Below are positions 33,664 through 45,660 of a stretch of DNA of 64,000 nt, piece by piece. The notes under the pieces were generated by a model. That model was not told the origin of the DNA, made no database searches, and saw only the letters and a list, made by a program, of their open reading frames with translations. The first letter of the stretch is position 1; each line of letters opens with the position of its first letter. The stretch comes from Rachicladosporium sp. CCFEE 5018 (Eukaryota > Ascomycota > Dothideomycetes > Cladosporiales > Cladosporiaceae): positions 124,001 through 188,000 of the forward strand of contig KZ111159.1 of assembly GCA_002077045.2 (NCBI GenBank). The letters run 5' to 3'. The position numbers and the translations under genes are program-made.

Positions 33664-34159
33664 GAGGATAGTGGAGCTGCGCCATATTCATAGGCTTGAT
33701 GATGCTGGCAATATTATATTGAGACAGTGAGATAGTCTTGCCAGTCATCTCCACACGAAACTGGACCGTTGCTATCACTGGTTTCCGAGAACTTCTGACC
33801 CGTGGATGATCGGCCGCAGCTTACGGAAGTACCATAGTCAGGCCGGGAATTGTCAATACATCCATCAACTCATTCCTTCAACTCATCAATCCTATCCAAA
33901 CGACACCGGCAGCATTCCGCGTCACGGTGGATGGAAGGAGCTGAGCTTTGTAATCGCGATTCTTGACTCCGTACCTGCATTAGCTTCGTTATACATGAGC
34001 TGACGAAGGTGATTTATATTCTATGCGGAAACACTGCGCTTCGACTGTATTCGTCGATCCCAGATTGATAAGGAGGTCGCTTCCGAAATATTACGATAAC
34101 AGCAAAGCAAACGAAGTGTTCGGCGAGTTCACGATACCGGTCACTCATTTACACACATT
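33664..34159. other. tandem intergenic region
   Basis: This 496-bp stretch holds the PCF11 3' UTR and the promoter of the epoxide hydrolase gene. Nothing further is recognised. Confidence 0.5.
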
Positions 34160-35476
34160 ATGCCACCAACGATCACTCCATACACTATCAACATTCCTGA
34201 CTCTGCATTACAATCCCTCAAGGCTAAGCTCGAATCTACCAATCTCCCCGACGTCGTCGATTTCAGTGACGACTGGAGCTATGGCGCGCCACTCAGCGAC
34301 ATCAAGCGATTGACGGATCACTGGGCCGATGGCTTTGACTGGCGAACACAAGAGGCGAGCATCAACGAGCGTTTACCGCAATTCACGACCAAAGTGGAGG
34401 TCGAGGGTTTCGGGGATCTCGACATGCATTTCGTGCATCAGAGAAGCGAGGTGAAGGGCGCGATCCCGTTGTTGTTCGTGCATGGATGTGAGTGCCTACG
34501 ATCAAGCTCATCGCAGTGACGAGCTGCGAGCTGACCAAAGTTCAGGGCCTGGAAGCTTCCTCGAAGTCGAAAAGCTACTCCCTCTGTTGACCAAGCCGGC
34601 CGACGGTGGTCCTGCTTTCCATGTTGTTGCCCCTTCACTACCGAATTTCGCCTTCTCGGAGGGACCGTCGAAGCCAGGCTTTGGGCTGAAGCAGTATGCG
34701 GAATCGATGCACAAGATCATGCTTGCTCTGGAATATGATCAGTATGGTAAGCAGAAGATCATCAACCTTTCCCCTTACGAACAACTGACTGATCGTCGGT
34801 AGTGACTCAAGGAGGCGATTGGGGCTTCAAAGTCACCCGTGCTGTCGGCCACTTCTACCCAAAGCACTGCCTGGCCTCTCACATCAATCTCGTGCTGGCT
34901 AAGAAGCCCGCTGTTTCTGCAGTGCAGGAAGCTTCGGCTTACACAGACGGCGAGAAAGCCGGCCTGGCTCGCACTGACTGGTTTGCCCAAGAAGGCTTCG
35001 GCTACAACCTACTGCAATCCACCAAACCCTCCACGATCGGCTTCGCCCTCGCAGACTCACCTGTAGCGCTCCTCGCTTGGATCTACGAGAAGCTACATGA
35101 CTGGAGTGATGACTACCCTTGGACCGACGACGAGCTCTTGGCCTGGGTGTGCATGTATCAATTCGCTCGCGCAGGTCCAGCGGCGAGTGCGAGGATCTAC
35201 TACGAGGTGCAGCATCCGAAGAACGAGGCAAAGCACGCGTTTGCTACTGGATATATTCCAGATGTGAAACTCGGAGTTTCGATCTTTCCGAGGGACATCT
35301 ATGTGCCACCAGTAGCGTGGGCAAGGTCTCTTGGGCCGGTGGTGTTCGGGGGTATGCATGCTGAAGGGGGGCACTTTGCCGCGCATGAGAAGCCAGAGCT
35401 GTTGGCAGGAGATCTGAGAAAGATGTTCGGGAAGGATGGAGGTGCATCGGAGATTGCGCAGAGGTTTGCCGTATGA
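34160..35476 (+). CDS. epoxide hydrolase (EHN-type alpha/beta hydrolase)
   Basis: Epoxide hydrolases open epoxides to diols through an Asp-ester intermediate. Exons 34160-34487, 34546-34746 and 34803-35476 join in phase 1 at both junctions, giving 400 residues. The N-terminal EHN domain (residues 1-95) has [20 protein letters not shown] and [20 protein letters not shown]. The oxyanion motif HGWPGS (108-113) is rebuilt exactly by the first splice. The nucleophile is D182 in TQGGDWG and the charge-relay His is probably H367 in [10 protein letters not shown] cap tyrosine lies in RIYYEV. The acid is probably in [11 protein letters not shown], where many relatives have Glu. No signal peptide or N-terminal membrane anchor is seen, so it is likely a soluble detoxification or secondary-metabolism enzyme; the substrate is unknown. 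Confidence 0.92.
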
Positions 35477-36112
35477 CAAAGGTTAGCTGGCAAGGCTGGG
35501 AACCGTGCTGGAACATTGACGTCGCTATCGTCGGCTGTGGATACTCTCATCCATGATTGCCCTCACGGATGAGCCAGGTGTGGTGAAGTCAGCTCGTTAC
35601 AAGGAGTTTGTCAAGCCGAAGGCGACACACTCAAAAGGTATCGTACTGGCGATGTATCGTCCGAATGAAGGTGCGACTCCTCGACGTGGCGTATATGAGA
35701 TGCATCGCTTGCCATAGACTATCACTCAACACATGACGGATTCCTCGCTCGAGCTCAGCAGACATCTGCATGCAAGCGACGAGAACAGTGATCGTATTAG
35801 TGGCATACACCTAGAGCATCTGAGATAATCATGTTCGACATACATATTAGATGTCGTCGACTTGTTGGCAATCACGCGTGTTGGCACGTGCAACGGCCCG
35901 CACCGTGTGACGACCGCCTCTCATGCCTGACCCTCTGTGGTAGACAGATCGACGGCAAACCACACAGCGCAAGCCGTACTGACTCTCCCTCTCCTCCCAC
36001 AGCCACCATCTGCCACCTCGCATTTGCATCCTCTTTACACCCTCTCCGCGCGTCACACTCTATCACAACTCTATTACATCGCCGATTACAAGGCAAAAGC
36101 CAGGCCGCAATC
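35477..36112. other. tandem intergenic region upstream of YPT1
   Basis: This 636-bp stretch holds the epoxide hydrolase 3' flank and the YPT1 promoter. A CT-rich run just before 36100 is typical of a highly expressed fungal gene. Nothing else is recognised. Confidence 0.5.
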
Positions 36113-37048
36113 ATGAATCCAGAGTGGTGAGTTCACTCGCATTCACCAGAGCCTGAGCATAGTCGATGGCTAGGGCAACGCGCACAATGAGAGTCATCGC
36201 TAACAGCAAACAGAGTATCTTTCGATAACGAACCACACCCTGCCACTCTACTATCATTCATATTACTTCGACCGCTGTGTCCGGGGATGTCGAAGCGCAA
36301 GCTAACCCACTCGGACTCTAGATACGACTACCTCTTCAAGCTGTTGCTGATCGGGGATTCCGGCGTCGGAAAGTCCTGCTTGCTTCTACGGTTCGCGGAC
36401 GACACATACACTGAGAGCTATATCTCTACGATCGGTGTGGACTTCAAGATTAGGACGATTGAGCTTGATGGCAAGACTGTGAAGTTGCAGATCGTGAGTT
36501 ACATGTTTCAGCGCATCACTTGAAGGGGTTATGAGAGAGAGGCTGATGACTTCGTGCAGTGGGACACCGCGGGCCAAGAGCGCTTTCGCACGATCACCAG
36601 CTCCTACTACCGCGGCGCACACGGCATCTGCGTGGTCTACGATGTGACAGACATGGACAGCTTCAACAACGTGAAGCAGTGGCTGCAGGAGATTGATCGC
36701 TATGCCACAGAAGGTGTGAATAAGCTTCTTGTTGGCAACAAGAGCGATATGGCGGATAAGAAGGTTGTGGAGTACTCAGTTGCGAAGGTATGACTGATCA
36801 GCTTGCGGGCGTAGCTCTCAAGCGCAGGAACAGCGTATACTGACAGCCAGCAGGAATTCGCAGACAGCCTCGGCATCCCATTCCTCGAGACATCCGCAAA
36901 GAACGCCAGCAACGTCGAGCAGGCTTTCCTGACGATGGCACGGCAGATCAAGGAGCGTATGGGCAACACGACCGTCAACAACAAGCCTACCGTGCAAGTC
37001 GGGCAAGGTCAAGGCGTGCAGTCCGGCAGCGCTGGTGGGTGCTGCTAG
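36113..37048 (+). CDS. YPT1: Rab GTPase Ypt1/Rab1
   Basis: Ypt1 controls ER-to-Golgi traffic and autophagosome formation. The model has exons 36113-36123, 36322-36493, 36560-36787 and 36854-37048 (201 residues). It has all Rab motifs: GDSGVGKS (P-loop), [11 protein letters not shown] (effector loop), [14 protein letters not shown] and ETSAK. The hypervariable tail ends GGCC, the double-geranylgeranyl site. The 11-nt first exon encodes only MNPE, using the donor GTGGTG to read MNPEYDYLFK, the usual Rab1 start. A stronger-looking GTGAGT 3 nt downstream would create a stop at codon 5. If intron 1 is retained, an ATG at 36287 stays in frame and gives the alternative N-terminus [15 protein letters not shown]. 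The rest of the gene is unambiguous. Confidence 0.95.
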
Positions 37049-37781
37049 ACATATATGCCAACAGCGAGCAAGGGATTTGGATGCGACACATTGTGACGGG
37101 CGTTGTGCTTTGACAGCTGCATGCTAGATGGCGTGCATAATAGCTTGATGTGCAGATTTACCTTCCAGCACAGCTGCATGAGAAGCGAGAGCCTGTGGCG
37201 TTACGGGGAGTTTGTGTAGTTCATGCAATCCGTATACATGCCTTATGTCCAGATTGCAGTCTGCATACATACTCTTCCATTGTATCAGTAGATCATCGAA
37301 GTCATCTCGTACGTTTCATTTCTTCACTCTGCGGCGATGTCGTGGCCTGCATGCGAGACGCCACCAAGTCTTCGCCAAGCCATATCCTCGCGTGTTGGGG
37401 TTCAGCGCGTACTCGGACCTCGATCAATCGATAGAAGGACATCACAGCTTCATCCTCTATCTGCGTTCTCGCGTTGTAGAAGATTGCGCCAGGCGGATTA
37501 TTGACACAGGAACGTGACCCGTCAGATTTGCAGAACAAACCTGCGACTTCCCGACCCAGCGAAAGGAGACACCCCCGTCTCCCAGTCGCGCCTGCTTGCA
37601 TGGAGAGATGAAGCGCAGACCAGGTCAAACGAGTGCTTTCCAGTGCTCGAACCTCCACACCTCGAAACTTCGCGCCACGTCTCAGCATGCGCGAAGTGAT
37701 CTGGATTTGTACAGGCTCTCTCACAGCGATCACTTCCTGTCCTGCCAATGAACAGAATCGATTTCTTATATTGCAGGTGAC
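37049..37781. other. tandem intergenic region
   Basis: This 733-bp stretch lies between YPT1 and the SUZ12-like gene. A 166-codon minus frame (37302-37802) overlaps the SUZ12 start and lacks recognisable motifs, so it is not called. Confidence 0.5.
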
Positions 37782-39990
37782 ATGGTCGAGTCCGCCGCCC
37801 ATCGTAAGCTCATAGGCAACGCATATTTAGCTCGCGAACTCGCGACGCGAAATCCGTCGTTCTTGCGCAGGAATCTGCGACGGGCTCTCGATGGTCATAA
37901 GCGGGATCTGGCTGCTCTGCGATCGAAGGAAACTGGCGAATCTGGACCACTACATGACATGGCCGCCACCGAACGTCGGGACGCGGGATGGAACTATCCT
38001 ACCGTGGCCATGTTGAAGGATCTTGTCAAGGGTCAGAAGCCGGTGCTCCAGATTTCTGGACTGCAGTTGCGGAGGGCCGATGCTACGGGTACTCACACAT
38101 CGGCTAGCACGCATCATACTACTAGGAGGACAACGCCCGTGAAGCCAGCTACCGATGAGCTAGACTGGCTGCCTGACGCATCTGTTGACTTTCGCACGGA
38201 TTGCAGAGTCACCGCGAGGATTTTGCAACCTGCTGTCCCAGCTCGTGAGGTTTACGTCGAGACAAAGACTGGCACCATTGAAAGCAGTGGCATTGGCTCC
38301 TCTCCGAGACATTTCGACGTCACGCTTGAGAAACCTATTCACATTGAAGTCGAGCAACTCTACACCACCATCGACACGGGGAAGGTCGGTGTCAATAGGT
38401 GGAAACGATCCATCCCACTGGATTACGAACTGCGCGTGGAGATAAAGTGTCAAGATCTCAGCGGGACCATGGACTTTCTCAATCTCCTGGAAGGCAGACG
38501 ACCTACTGCTGATCAGCTCGGTCGCTCGGATAAGGAGGGTGTCGTGAAGCTGAACTGGTCGTCGTTCCCTGAGTGTCCGCCAGCAAACAAGTTGCTCCCT
38601 TTGAAACGCAAACAGAATCACAAAAGTCTGGATCTGAAGTATGGAGCCGAACTGTCCATGGGCTGGCTAAGACAGCAGGACACACCGCTTGAGAGGTATA
38701 ATCGTCTTGTGCGTGAATACAAAGTCAAGACAAGTCGACTACCGACGCCTGTGACGTCTGACCGAATGGAGATCACACCGCCAGACCATGTAATCACGTA
38801 TGTCTACCAGCAAGCGCAGCACGTGTGCAAGCACCTGCGATGTCCGCTGTGCGCTGTGCCCGGCATGCCAAGGGTTGCGCACACAGACTTCGATCGGCTG
38901 CACATGCACCTCTTGCTACATCACGGTCACTTCCACTTTGAAATCGAGTATAGCAAAGTTTCGCCCAGCTTAGTAGAGAAGATCATCATCCTCTCCGTTA
39001 CCGCAAGGACGCGCGAAATATTCCGCGAGCCAAGTCCCGGTGACGAAGAGACCTGGATCGCTCCTTCCGGGCCGTTTGACGAGAAAGCGTACCTTGCCGG
39101 CAAGGACACTTGGACAAATCATCAGCAACCGCAGAAAGGCACGACGAAAGCGACGAAGGCCAACGGTCGCAAGTCCGCTAACGCTTCCCCTTCGAAGCCC
39201 GGCAAACTCGCCGCCACCCCGCAGCACCAGATGAATGGCGTTGTCCCTCCCACGCCTGCCACCAAACTCCACCCCGTTCCTGAGGTCCCTGGCATACGTT
39301 TCTACGCTTCGATCTCCAAATGCCCATTGACCCCTGGCTCTCTTCTTCCCTCCCCGAATTCCTCGTCCATCAACCTCACCTGGCTTTCCCAGCGTTTACA
39401 CGACGATATCAGTAATCTGCCCATCAGCGACGCGACGAAGGAGTTCTGGAAGGCATGGAACGCGCATCTTGACTCGGAGAATCTGTGTGGCGAGACTTAC
39501 CTCGCTGGCAGTCTAGAGCGCTTCAAGCAGAAGTGGCGAACCGAAACTGCTGGGCGCTGGAGAGATGACTTTATCGAATTCGTGCTGCGGCTGGGCAAAC
39601 ACGGGATTGTGGGTCAAGAGGCGTCGGATGCCTTACTGAATGGCATCGCGAACGGCGTTCCTAATCGCAAGGATGATGATGCGCCCAAATGCCAGACTAA
39701 CGGGGTACTCACCAACGGCCACCACGCGAAGCCTGCCTCGAAGAAACCTCCTGCGACTCGGACGTGCACGTGTGGCAAGCCAGTGACTAGTAATCGCGGC
39801 GTAATTATCTGCGCTGACGCGGTACGTCTCCCATCTCCTATCGTGCCTCGAGATCCGGCAGCTGACATTTCCACAGCGCTGCAGACGTGTGCATTTCCAC
39901 ATGGATTGCGTGCGTTTGGATACGCGAGAAGAGGGATGGCGATGTGCAGAGTGCCGTGCCGGCGACGGGAATGGGTGTAAGAGTATGTAG
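37782..39990 (+). CDS. SUZ12: SUZ12-like Polycomb protein (VEFS box) with C-terminal PHD finger
   Basis: SUZ12 is a core subunit of PRC2, which trimethylates histone H3 K27. Exons 37782-39821 and 39877-39990 join in phase 0 (donor GTACGT, branch GCTGAC, acceptor CCACAG), giving 717 residues. A C2H2-type finger at 354-381 (CPLCAVPG...DRLHMHLLLHH) followed by GHFHFEIEY matches the SUZ12 zinc finger. A VEFS-like helical box lies at about 550-625 (EFWKAWNAHLDSENLCGE, FKQKWRTETAG, FIEFVLRLGKHGIVG). The extreme C-terminus, completed only by the splice, is a PHD-like C4HC3 finger: CTC, then CADARC, RRVHFHMDC and WRCAEC. Without the intron the frame would run into a meaningless tail. The linker is Lys/Ala/Pro-rich. 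VEFS similarity is by eye and moderate, while the zinc finger plus VEFS order is convincing. Confidence 0.83.
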
Positions 39991-40262
39991 GAGAACTTTT
40001 CCGTGGGTTTAGCAAGACGTCTGGAGTAATAGAGCCGGCCGAGGCAGTAGCCTCGGAGAGTACAGTTCTTTGCTCTCATGGTGTACGATCTGGGGTTGTA
40101 CGATACGAACGTGAAGCAAGTGAGCGTGTCGCGAGGCGACTCATCAACACAAGTACCGCTGTGACTGATATGTTACACATCTGCACTCCCTGCGCTTTTG
40201 CCCTCCCATCAACTGTACACGTGCGCTCCCCTCAGCCCATCGCATTATCTCCCATCATTCGC

Positions 40263-41198
<936 letters not shown>

Positions 41199-42059
41199 CC
41201 TGCCGGCACGCGACTGTTGAGGAGGGTGAGACTCGAGTCAATGGGGCTGTAGATGAGATGTATGCAAGAATATGTGTCGGAGTAGACGGGGATGAGCTCC
41301 AGAAGCCGACGCGACAAGCTACAGCAATGTTGTGTAGCTGCAGGGTAGTGTGATGTATGTGGCCCCGAGTCTTGGTGAGAGCTCCAACTTCCTCGGCTCC
41401 CTCCCGTTAGCCCGTGGTCTAGCGATGAACTCTTACATTACCCGGACGACCGATTCCTGTAAGTCTGTTCTCGTGTCATTGCTCGGACAGCGAACATTGC
41501 ATCAAGCAGTCCTAGATATGTACATGGCTCTCACAGAGTCGCATGTACACCTCCCTGGTCGCCTCGGAGAATGGAGCGTAGTCTCGGCGCTGAGGGTCGG
41601 CCTATTTCGTATGCCTCGATTGCGAGTACGAGCGAAATGGACATAGACTCAAGCATACATTGCTCGATGACAAGACAATGTAGGTCTGGTACAGCAACAC
41701 TTTTCTTTCCAATTTGCACTACTCACTGCTCCCTGAGTGATCCGGTCTGAGGAAGGAGCACTCACGCCGGCCCGAGCACGTGGACTACCTACCTCAGAGT
41801 CGAAACGATGCGGTGAGCAGTTGCTCTTTTCACAGGCGATGCCTCGACATCTCACATTGTGTACTCAGTCACACAGAGCAAGTGAGTTACAATGGCGGGC
41901 GATGCGGGGGATGTCATGTATTCGACAGCGTCATTCCTCCGCGAGATGGCAAATCGCCAGGGCGGCGGCGCCGAGGGCAGCAGGATACCGGAGCCCAGGT
42001 AAGTAAACCTAATATCATAGCGTCTAGATAATGCTTGACACGCGAGAAGTCGAGTAAGC
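41199..42059. other. divergent intergenic region
   Basis: This 861-bp stretch lies between divergent ADK1 and the 248-aa unknown gene and presumably carries both promoters. Short overlapping frames show nothing recognisable. Confidence 0.5.
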
Positions 42060-42857
42060 ATGCCACTCATCGGTCGCCGTCATCGTCGCTCTTACACGAT
42101 CTCGTCGCCGCTGGGAACGGAGGTCAACGCCTTCCCAAGTCCGTTAGTGAATCTACGAGCGCAGACGCCGCCGATCCGATCTCGAACACCCCACGACAAG
42201 GAGAACATAGCGCCGGACTCGCCACTACTACCAGATCTACCCACCACTGTCAGCTTCGACGTGAGCAAAGGCAAGAAGCCGATCCGACCAGCAGTCCCGC
42301 GCCCTGCCTCGCCACCACGCGCCCGTGTCTTCCACACGACGTCGATTGTCAACGACCGATTCTTTGACGTGCCTCCGCTCCCGCAAGCCTGGACTCAGCA
42401 GCATGATCGTGCAATTTGTGTGCTCGACTCCCGCAACTACTCGCCACTTGCCATCGTCTCGAAGCTACGCCGTGTGTTCCCTGAGTTAATAGGCACGCTG
42501 ACACCGCTCATGATCGAGAAGCGTCTCAGGATCCTTGATCAGAACGTCGAGATCGACTACTGGCGCATTGGTACCGCGTCATCAACGAGTGAGACTCGTG
42601 AGCAGAGACATGTGAGATGGCAGACGGAGAGGGTGGACTCGCAGACGACGTTGGCAGAGAGTGCTGCAACATCGAAGGTACAATGCTACCAGTGATGTGC
42701 TCTACACAGTTGCTGACGATGCATACAGAGCAGGAGGGCTACATCATTTTTCAAGCCATCACCCAAACGACAGCCGCCCTCGTCAGTCGTCGCCAATGGG
42801 GCTGCCGTTACGCGGAGTTTCGGTACTGGATTCAGAAGTTATCTCGAGCGGTTGTAG
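42060..42857 (+). CDS. unknown conserved-looking fungal protein (248 aa)
   Basis: Exons 42060-42677 and 42729-42857 join in phase 0 (donor GTACAA, branch GCTGAC, acceptor ATACAG). The N-terminal 100 residues are Pro/Arg/Ser-rich and disordered (TPPIRSRTPHDKENIAP, SPPRARVFHT). A compact helical domain at about residues 103-170 contains WTQQHDRAICVLDSRNYSP, IVSKLRRVFPELIGTLT and MIEKRLRILDQNVEIDYW. Its spacing of Trp, Leu and Lys/Arg is reminiscent of Myb/SANT-like or other small helical nucleic-acid-binding domains, but I cannot name a family. The C-terminus is basic and Ser/Pro-rich. A nuclear role is a guess from composition. Confidence 0.6.
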
Positions 42858-43350
42858 TGACTTGGGAGGGACGCGGAGGCGGTAATGTGTAATGGCTCAT
42901 TGCTTGGAGTAAATTGCTGGTCGGTCAGATGCGTTTGTGGTGCAAACAAGAGGAGCAATGTAGCTGAGCGTAGTATTGTTTGTCGTGCTAAGCTGCGGTC
43001 ATATTTCGCAGGCTGTACCTTCCGCTTTCGGACAGTGAAGCCGACGTCAGTAGATAGTGGGGAAGCTTCGGAGGGACCCTGCAGGTGACACACACGTTGT
43101 TCACGCTTTCTGGCGGTTGAAGCGGCAAGATACAGGAAGAAGCTATCTGTGTGTTGCGAAGTATCTTTCAACAAGGTGCAGTTTTACTGATCCAATCTTT
43201 GTCCTTCACTCACCTCTTTACTTTCCATCTCCCACTCTTCACTCTACCATTATCACCATCACCGTTGTCCTTGCTCTAGCGTAGCATACCAGGTGGATCA
43301 ACGCCCGCTACGAGCATATCGCCACCTTTTGGAAGTACACAACCATAGCA
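42858..43350. other. tandem intergenic region
   Basis: This 493-bp stretch holds the promoter of the GABA aminotransferase gene, with a CT-rich tract at about 43200-43270. Nothing else is seen. Confidence 0.5.
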
Positions 43351-44958
43351 ATGGCGTCCTTCGCCCGCTCAGCAGCTCGGCTGCAACCTGCAGTCAGGCT
43401 CGCAACCAGGAATAACATCACACGCCGCACGATGGCGACTCAGACGCCACCTCGAGCAGCCTCAGCGGCAACTGCACAGCAGGTATCTTCACACAGCTCG
43501 GCGGAAGAATCACTCTTCCCAGGCGAGCCCACCGGACCTTCAATCCGAACTCAGATTCCCGGACCAAAAGCATTGGAGGCTATTGGCAAGCTAGACAAAA
43601 CCTTCGAGACCCGCAGCTTGAACATGATGTGCAACTACCAAGACTCCTTCGGCAACTACATCGCAGACGTAGACGGCAACGTCTTGCTCGATGTATACGC
43701 CCAGATCGCTAGTATTCCCGTCGGCTACAGCAATCCGAATCTCATGCAAGCCGCCATGAGCCCACAGATGATCTCGGCCATCATCAACCGTCCAGCAATG
43801 GGTAACTTCCCGCAGCACGACTGGGCGGAGATTCTAGAGACTGGCATGCTTCGCGTAGCACCAAAGGGTCTGAACCAAGTTCTCACCGCTACTGCTGGCT
43901 CAGACGCCAATGAGCTTGCTTACAAGGCAGCGTTCATGTGGAAGGCCCAGCAACGACGCGGCAGCTACAATGCCGACTTCTCAGCCGAAGATATCGAGTC
44001 CTCGATGAATAACCAGACCCCCGGTTCGCCCAACATGTCCATCCTCTCCTTCAAGACAGGCTTCCACGGCCGTCTCTTTGGCTCCCTCTCTACGACTCGC
44101 TCCAAGCCGATCCACAAACTCGATATTCCTGCTTTCGACTGGCCGCAAGCGTCATTCCCAGCCCTCAAGTACCCGCTCGAAGACCACGTTCAGGAGAACG
44201 CGAAGGAGGAGCAGCGCTGCTTGGAGGAGTTCGAGCACGTTCTTACGACCTTCCACTCCCCGCCTGCTGCTATCATTGTCGAGCCCATCCAGTCTGAGGG
44301 TGGTGATAACCACGCTTCGCCCGCTTTCTTCCAGGGTCTCCGTGCCATTACGAAGAAACACGATGTTCTCATGATTGTGGATGAAGTCCAGACCGGTGTC
44401 GGCGCGACAGGCAAGTTCTGGGCTCACGATCACTGGAACCTGCAGGACCCGCCGGATATGGTGACCTTCTCCAAGAAGGCGCAAGCGGCTGGGTACTACT
44501 TCGGTAATCCTGAGCTGCGACCCAACAAGCCGTACAGGCAGTTCAACACGTAAGCTTCCCTTGCCCTCTCCCTTCCCTCCCAATATCAGCTAACATCCTT
44601 TCCCAGCTGGCTCGGCGACCCCGCCCGCGCCCTCCTCTTCCGCGCCATCATCGACGAAATCGAGCGTCTTAACCTCGTCGAGAACACAGCCTCCACAGGC
44701 GCCTACCTGTACTCTGGTCTCGAATCCCTCGCGCAAAAGTACCCCAAAGAAATCCAAAACTTGCGTGGCAAGGGTCAGGGCACGTTCATTGCGTGGGACT
44801 CACCGCGCAGGGATGAGGTGCTGAAGAAGGCCAAGGGCGAGGGGATCAATATTGGAGGGAGTGGGGCTATGGCGGTCAGGTTGAGGCCGATGTTGATTTT
44901 CCAGAAGAGGCATGCGGATATTTTGTTGGAGGGGTTGGAGAGGGTTATGAAGACGTAA
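43351..44958 (+). CDS. UGA1: 4-aminobutyrate aminotransferase, mitochondrial
   Basis: GABA transaminase converts 4-aminobutyrate plus 2-oxoglutarate into succinate semialdehyde plus glutamate (GABA shunt). Exons 43351-44549 and 44607-44958 join in phase 2 (donor GTAAGC, branch GCTAAC, acceptor CCCAG), giving 516 residues. The first about 30 residues (MASFARSAARLQPAVRLATR) are Arg/Ala-rich and lack acids, a mitochondrial presequence; an internal Met (TRRTMATQ) could start a cytosolic form. Class-III PLP aminotransferase features: SIPVGYSNPNLMQA, ATAGSDANELAYKAA, FKTGFHGRLFGSLSTTRSK, IVEPIQSEGGDN, IVDEVQTGVGATG (D344 contacts the pyridine N) and MVTFSKKAQ (the Schiff-base Lys is K375 or K376). 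The assignment to GABA-T over other omega-aminotransferases rests on overall pattern. Confidence 0.94.
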
Positions 44959-45368
44959 TAACCGTGCTAGACCACAGCGCGGACCAATGATCGAGCTGTC
45001 TGCGCTAGCTGGCGCCGTGATGATGACTTGAGTACGGCGTTATCTGGCGTTTGGGAAGCGAAAAGCGCGCTGTTGATGAAGCTTGTCACAGGGACGTCGA
45101 TTGTCGCAGTTCACCATAGCAATAGTGAACGCAAATGAAACCATTTCCACTACAAGTTGATCTCCATACGTCTCTGCCACTGCCAGTCGGTCATGTCATG
45201 AAGTCCCTCTCGCTCGCTTGCTTGACGTTCCACACCGCCCACTCCACCAACTGCGTTTCTCCGTAGGCTACTGCGTGATCGAATTTCCTTCATGACTTGT
45301 GAACGTGAAAGTTGGCTCGAGCAGGTGGGATGACCGTAGATTCGCGGCACGCTCGATATGCGCGCGGA
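44959..45368. other. convergent intergenic region
   Basis: This 410-bp stretch lies between the GABA aminotransferase and HeLo gene 3' ends. I see nothing else. Confidence 0.5.
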
Positions 45369-45660
45369 TTACACCACTTTATACCGCTTCACATTGCTGC
45401 CTGAGCCGCCAGAGGCACCGCCTTGCCCGCCATCGCCACCTCGCCCTAGTGCCTTGGTCAGCAGATCTTTCCGACGTGGAGGAGACCTCTACTTACCACC
45501 GCCACCCCGCGGTGGTCAGGCACCGCCACCGGATACCTCATATCCTCCTGAGCCACCAGAAGCCCCGCCTTGCGACCCACCGCCCCCTTGTCCCAGTCTT
45601 GTCAGCAGCAGATCCGCCTGACATCGAGTGAATAGGATCACGACTTACCACCACCTCCTG
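45369..45660 (-). repeat. tandem duplicated intron plus Gly-rich exon (~150-nt period)
   Basis: Two copies of an intron end plus a glycine-rich exon lie in tandem, offset by about 147-152 nt. Shared blocks include the branch region GATCTGCTGAC, the coding motif QGGASGGSG, and a GGTG/GTAAGT donor at 45648 and again at 45496. The upstream copy (exon 45586-45497, 90 nt) keeps a donor but has an in-frame TGA at 45518-45516. Confidence 0.75.

Noticed and set aside
36287..36331. YPT1 start at 36287
   Set aside because: It gives an unusual N-terminus; the 11-nt exon at 36113 restores the normal MNPEYDYLFK, so 36287 is kept only as an alternative.
37302..37802. 166-codon minus frame
   Set aside because: It overlaps the SUZ12-like start, has no motif and no splice partner.
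45299..45631. 110-codon plus frame
   Set aside because: Antisense of the duplicated Gly-rich exons of the HeLo gene; Pro/Arg-rich composition is the complement of Gly codons.
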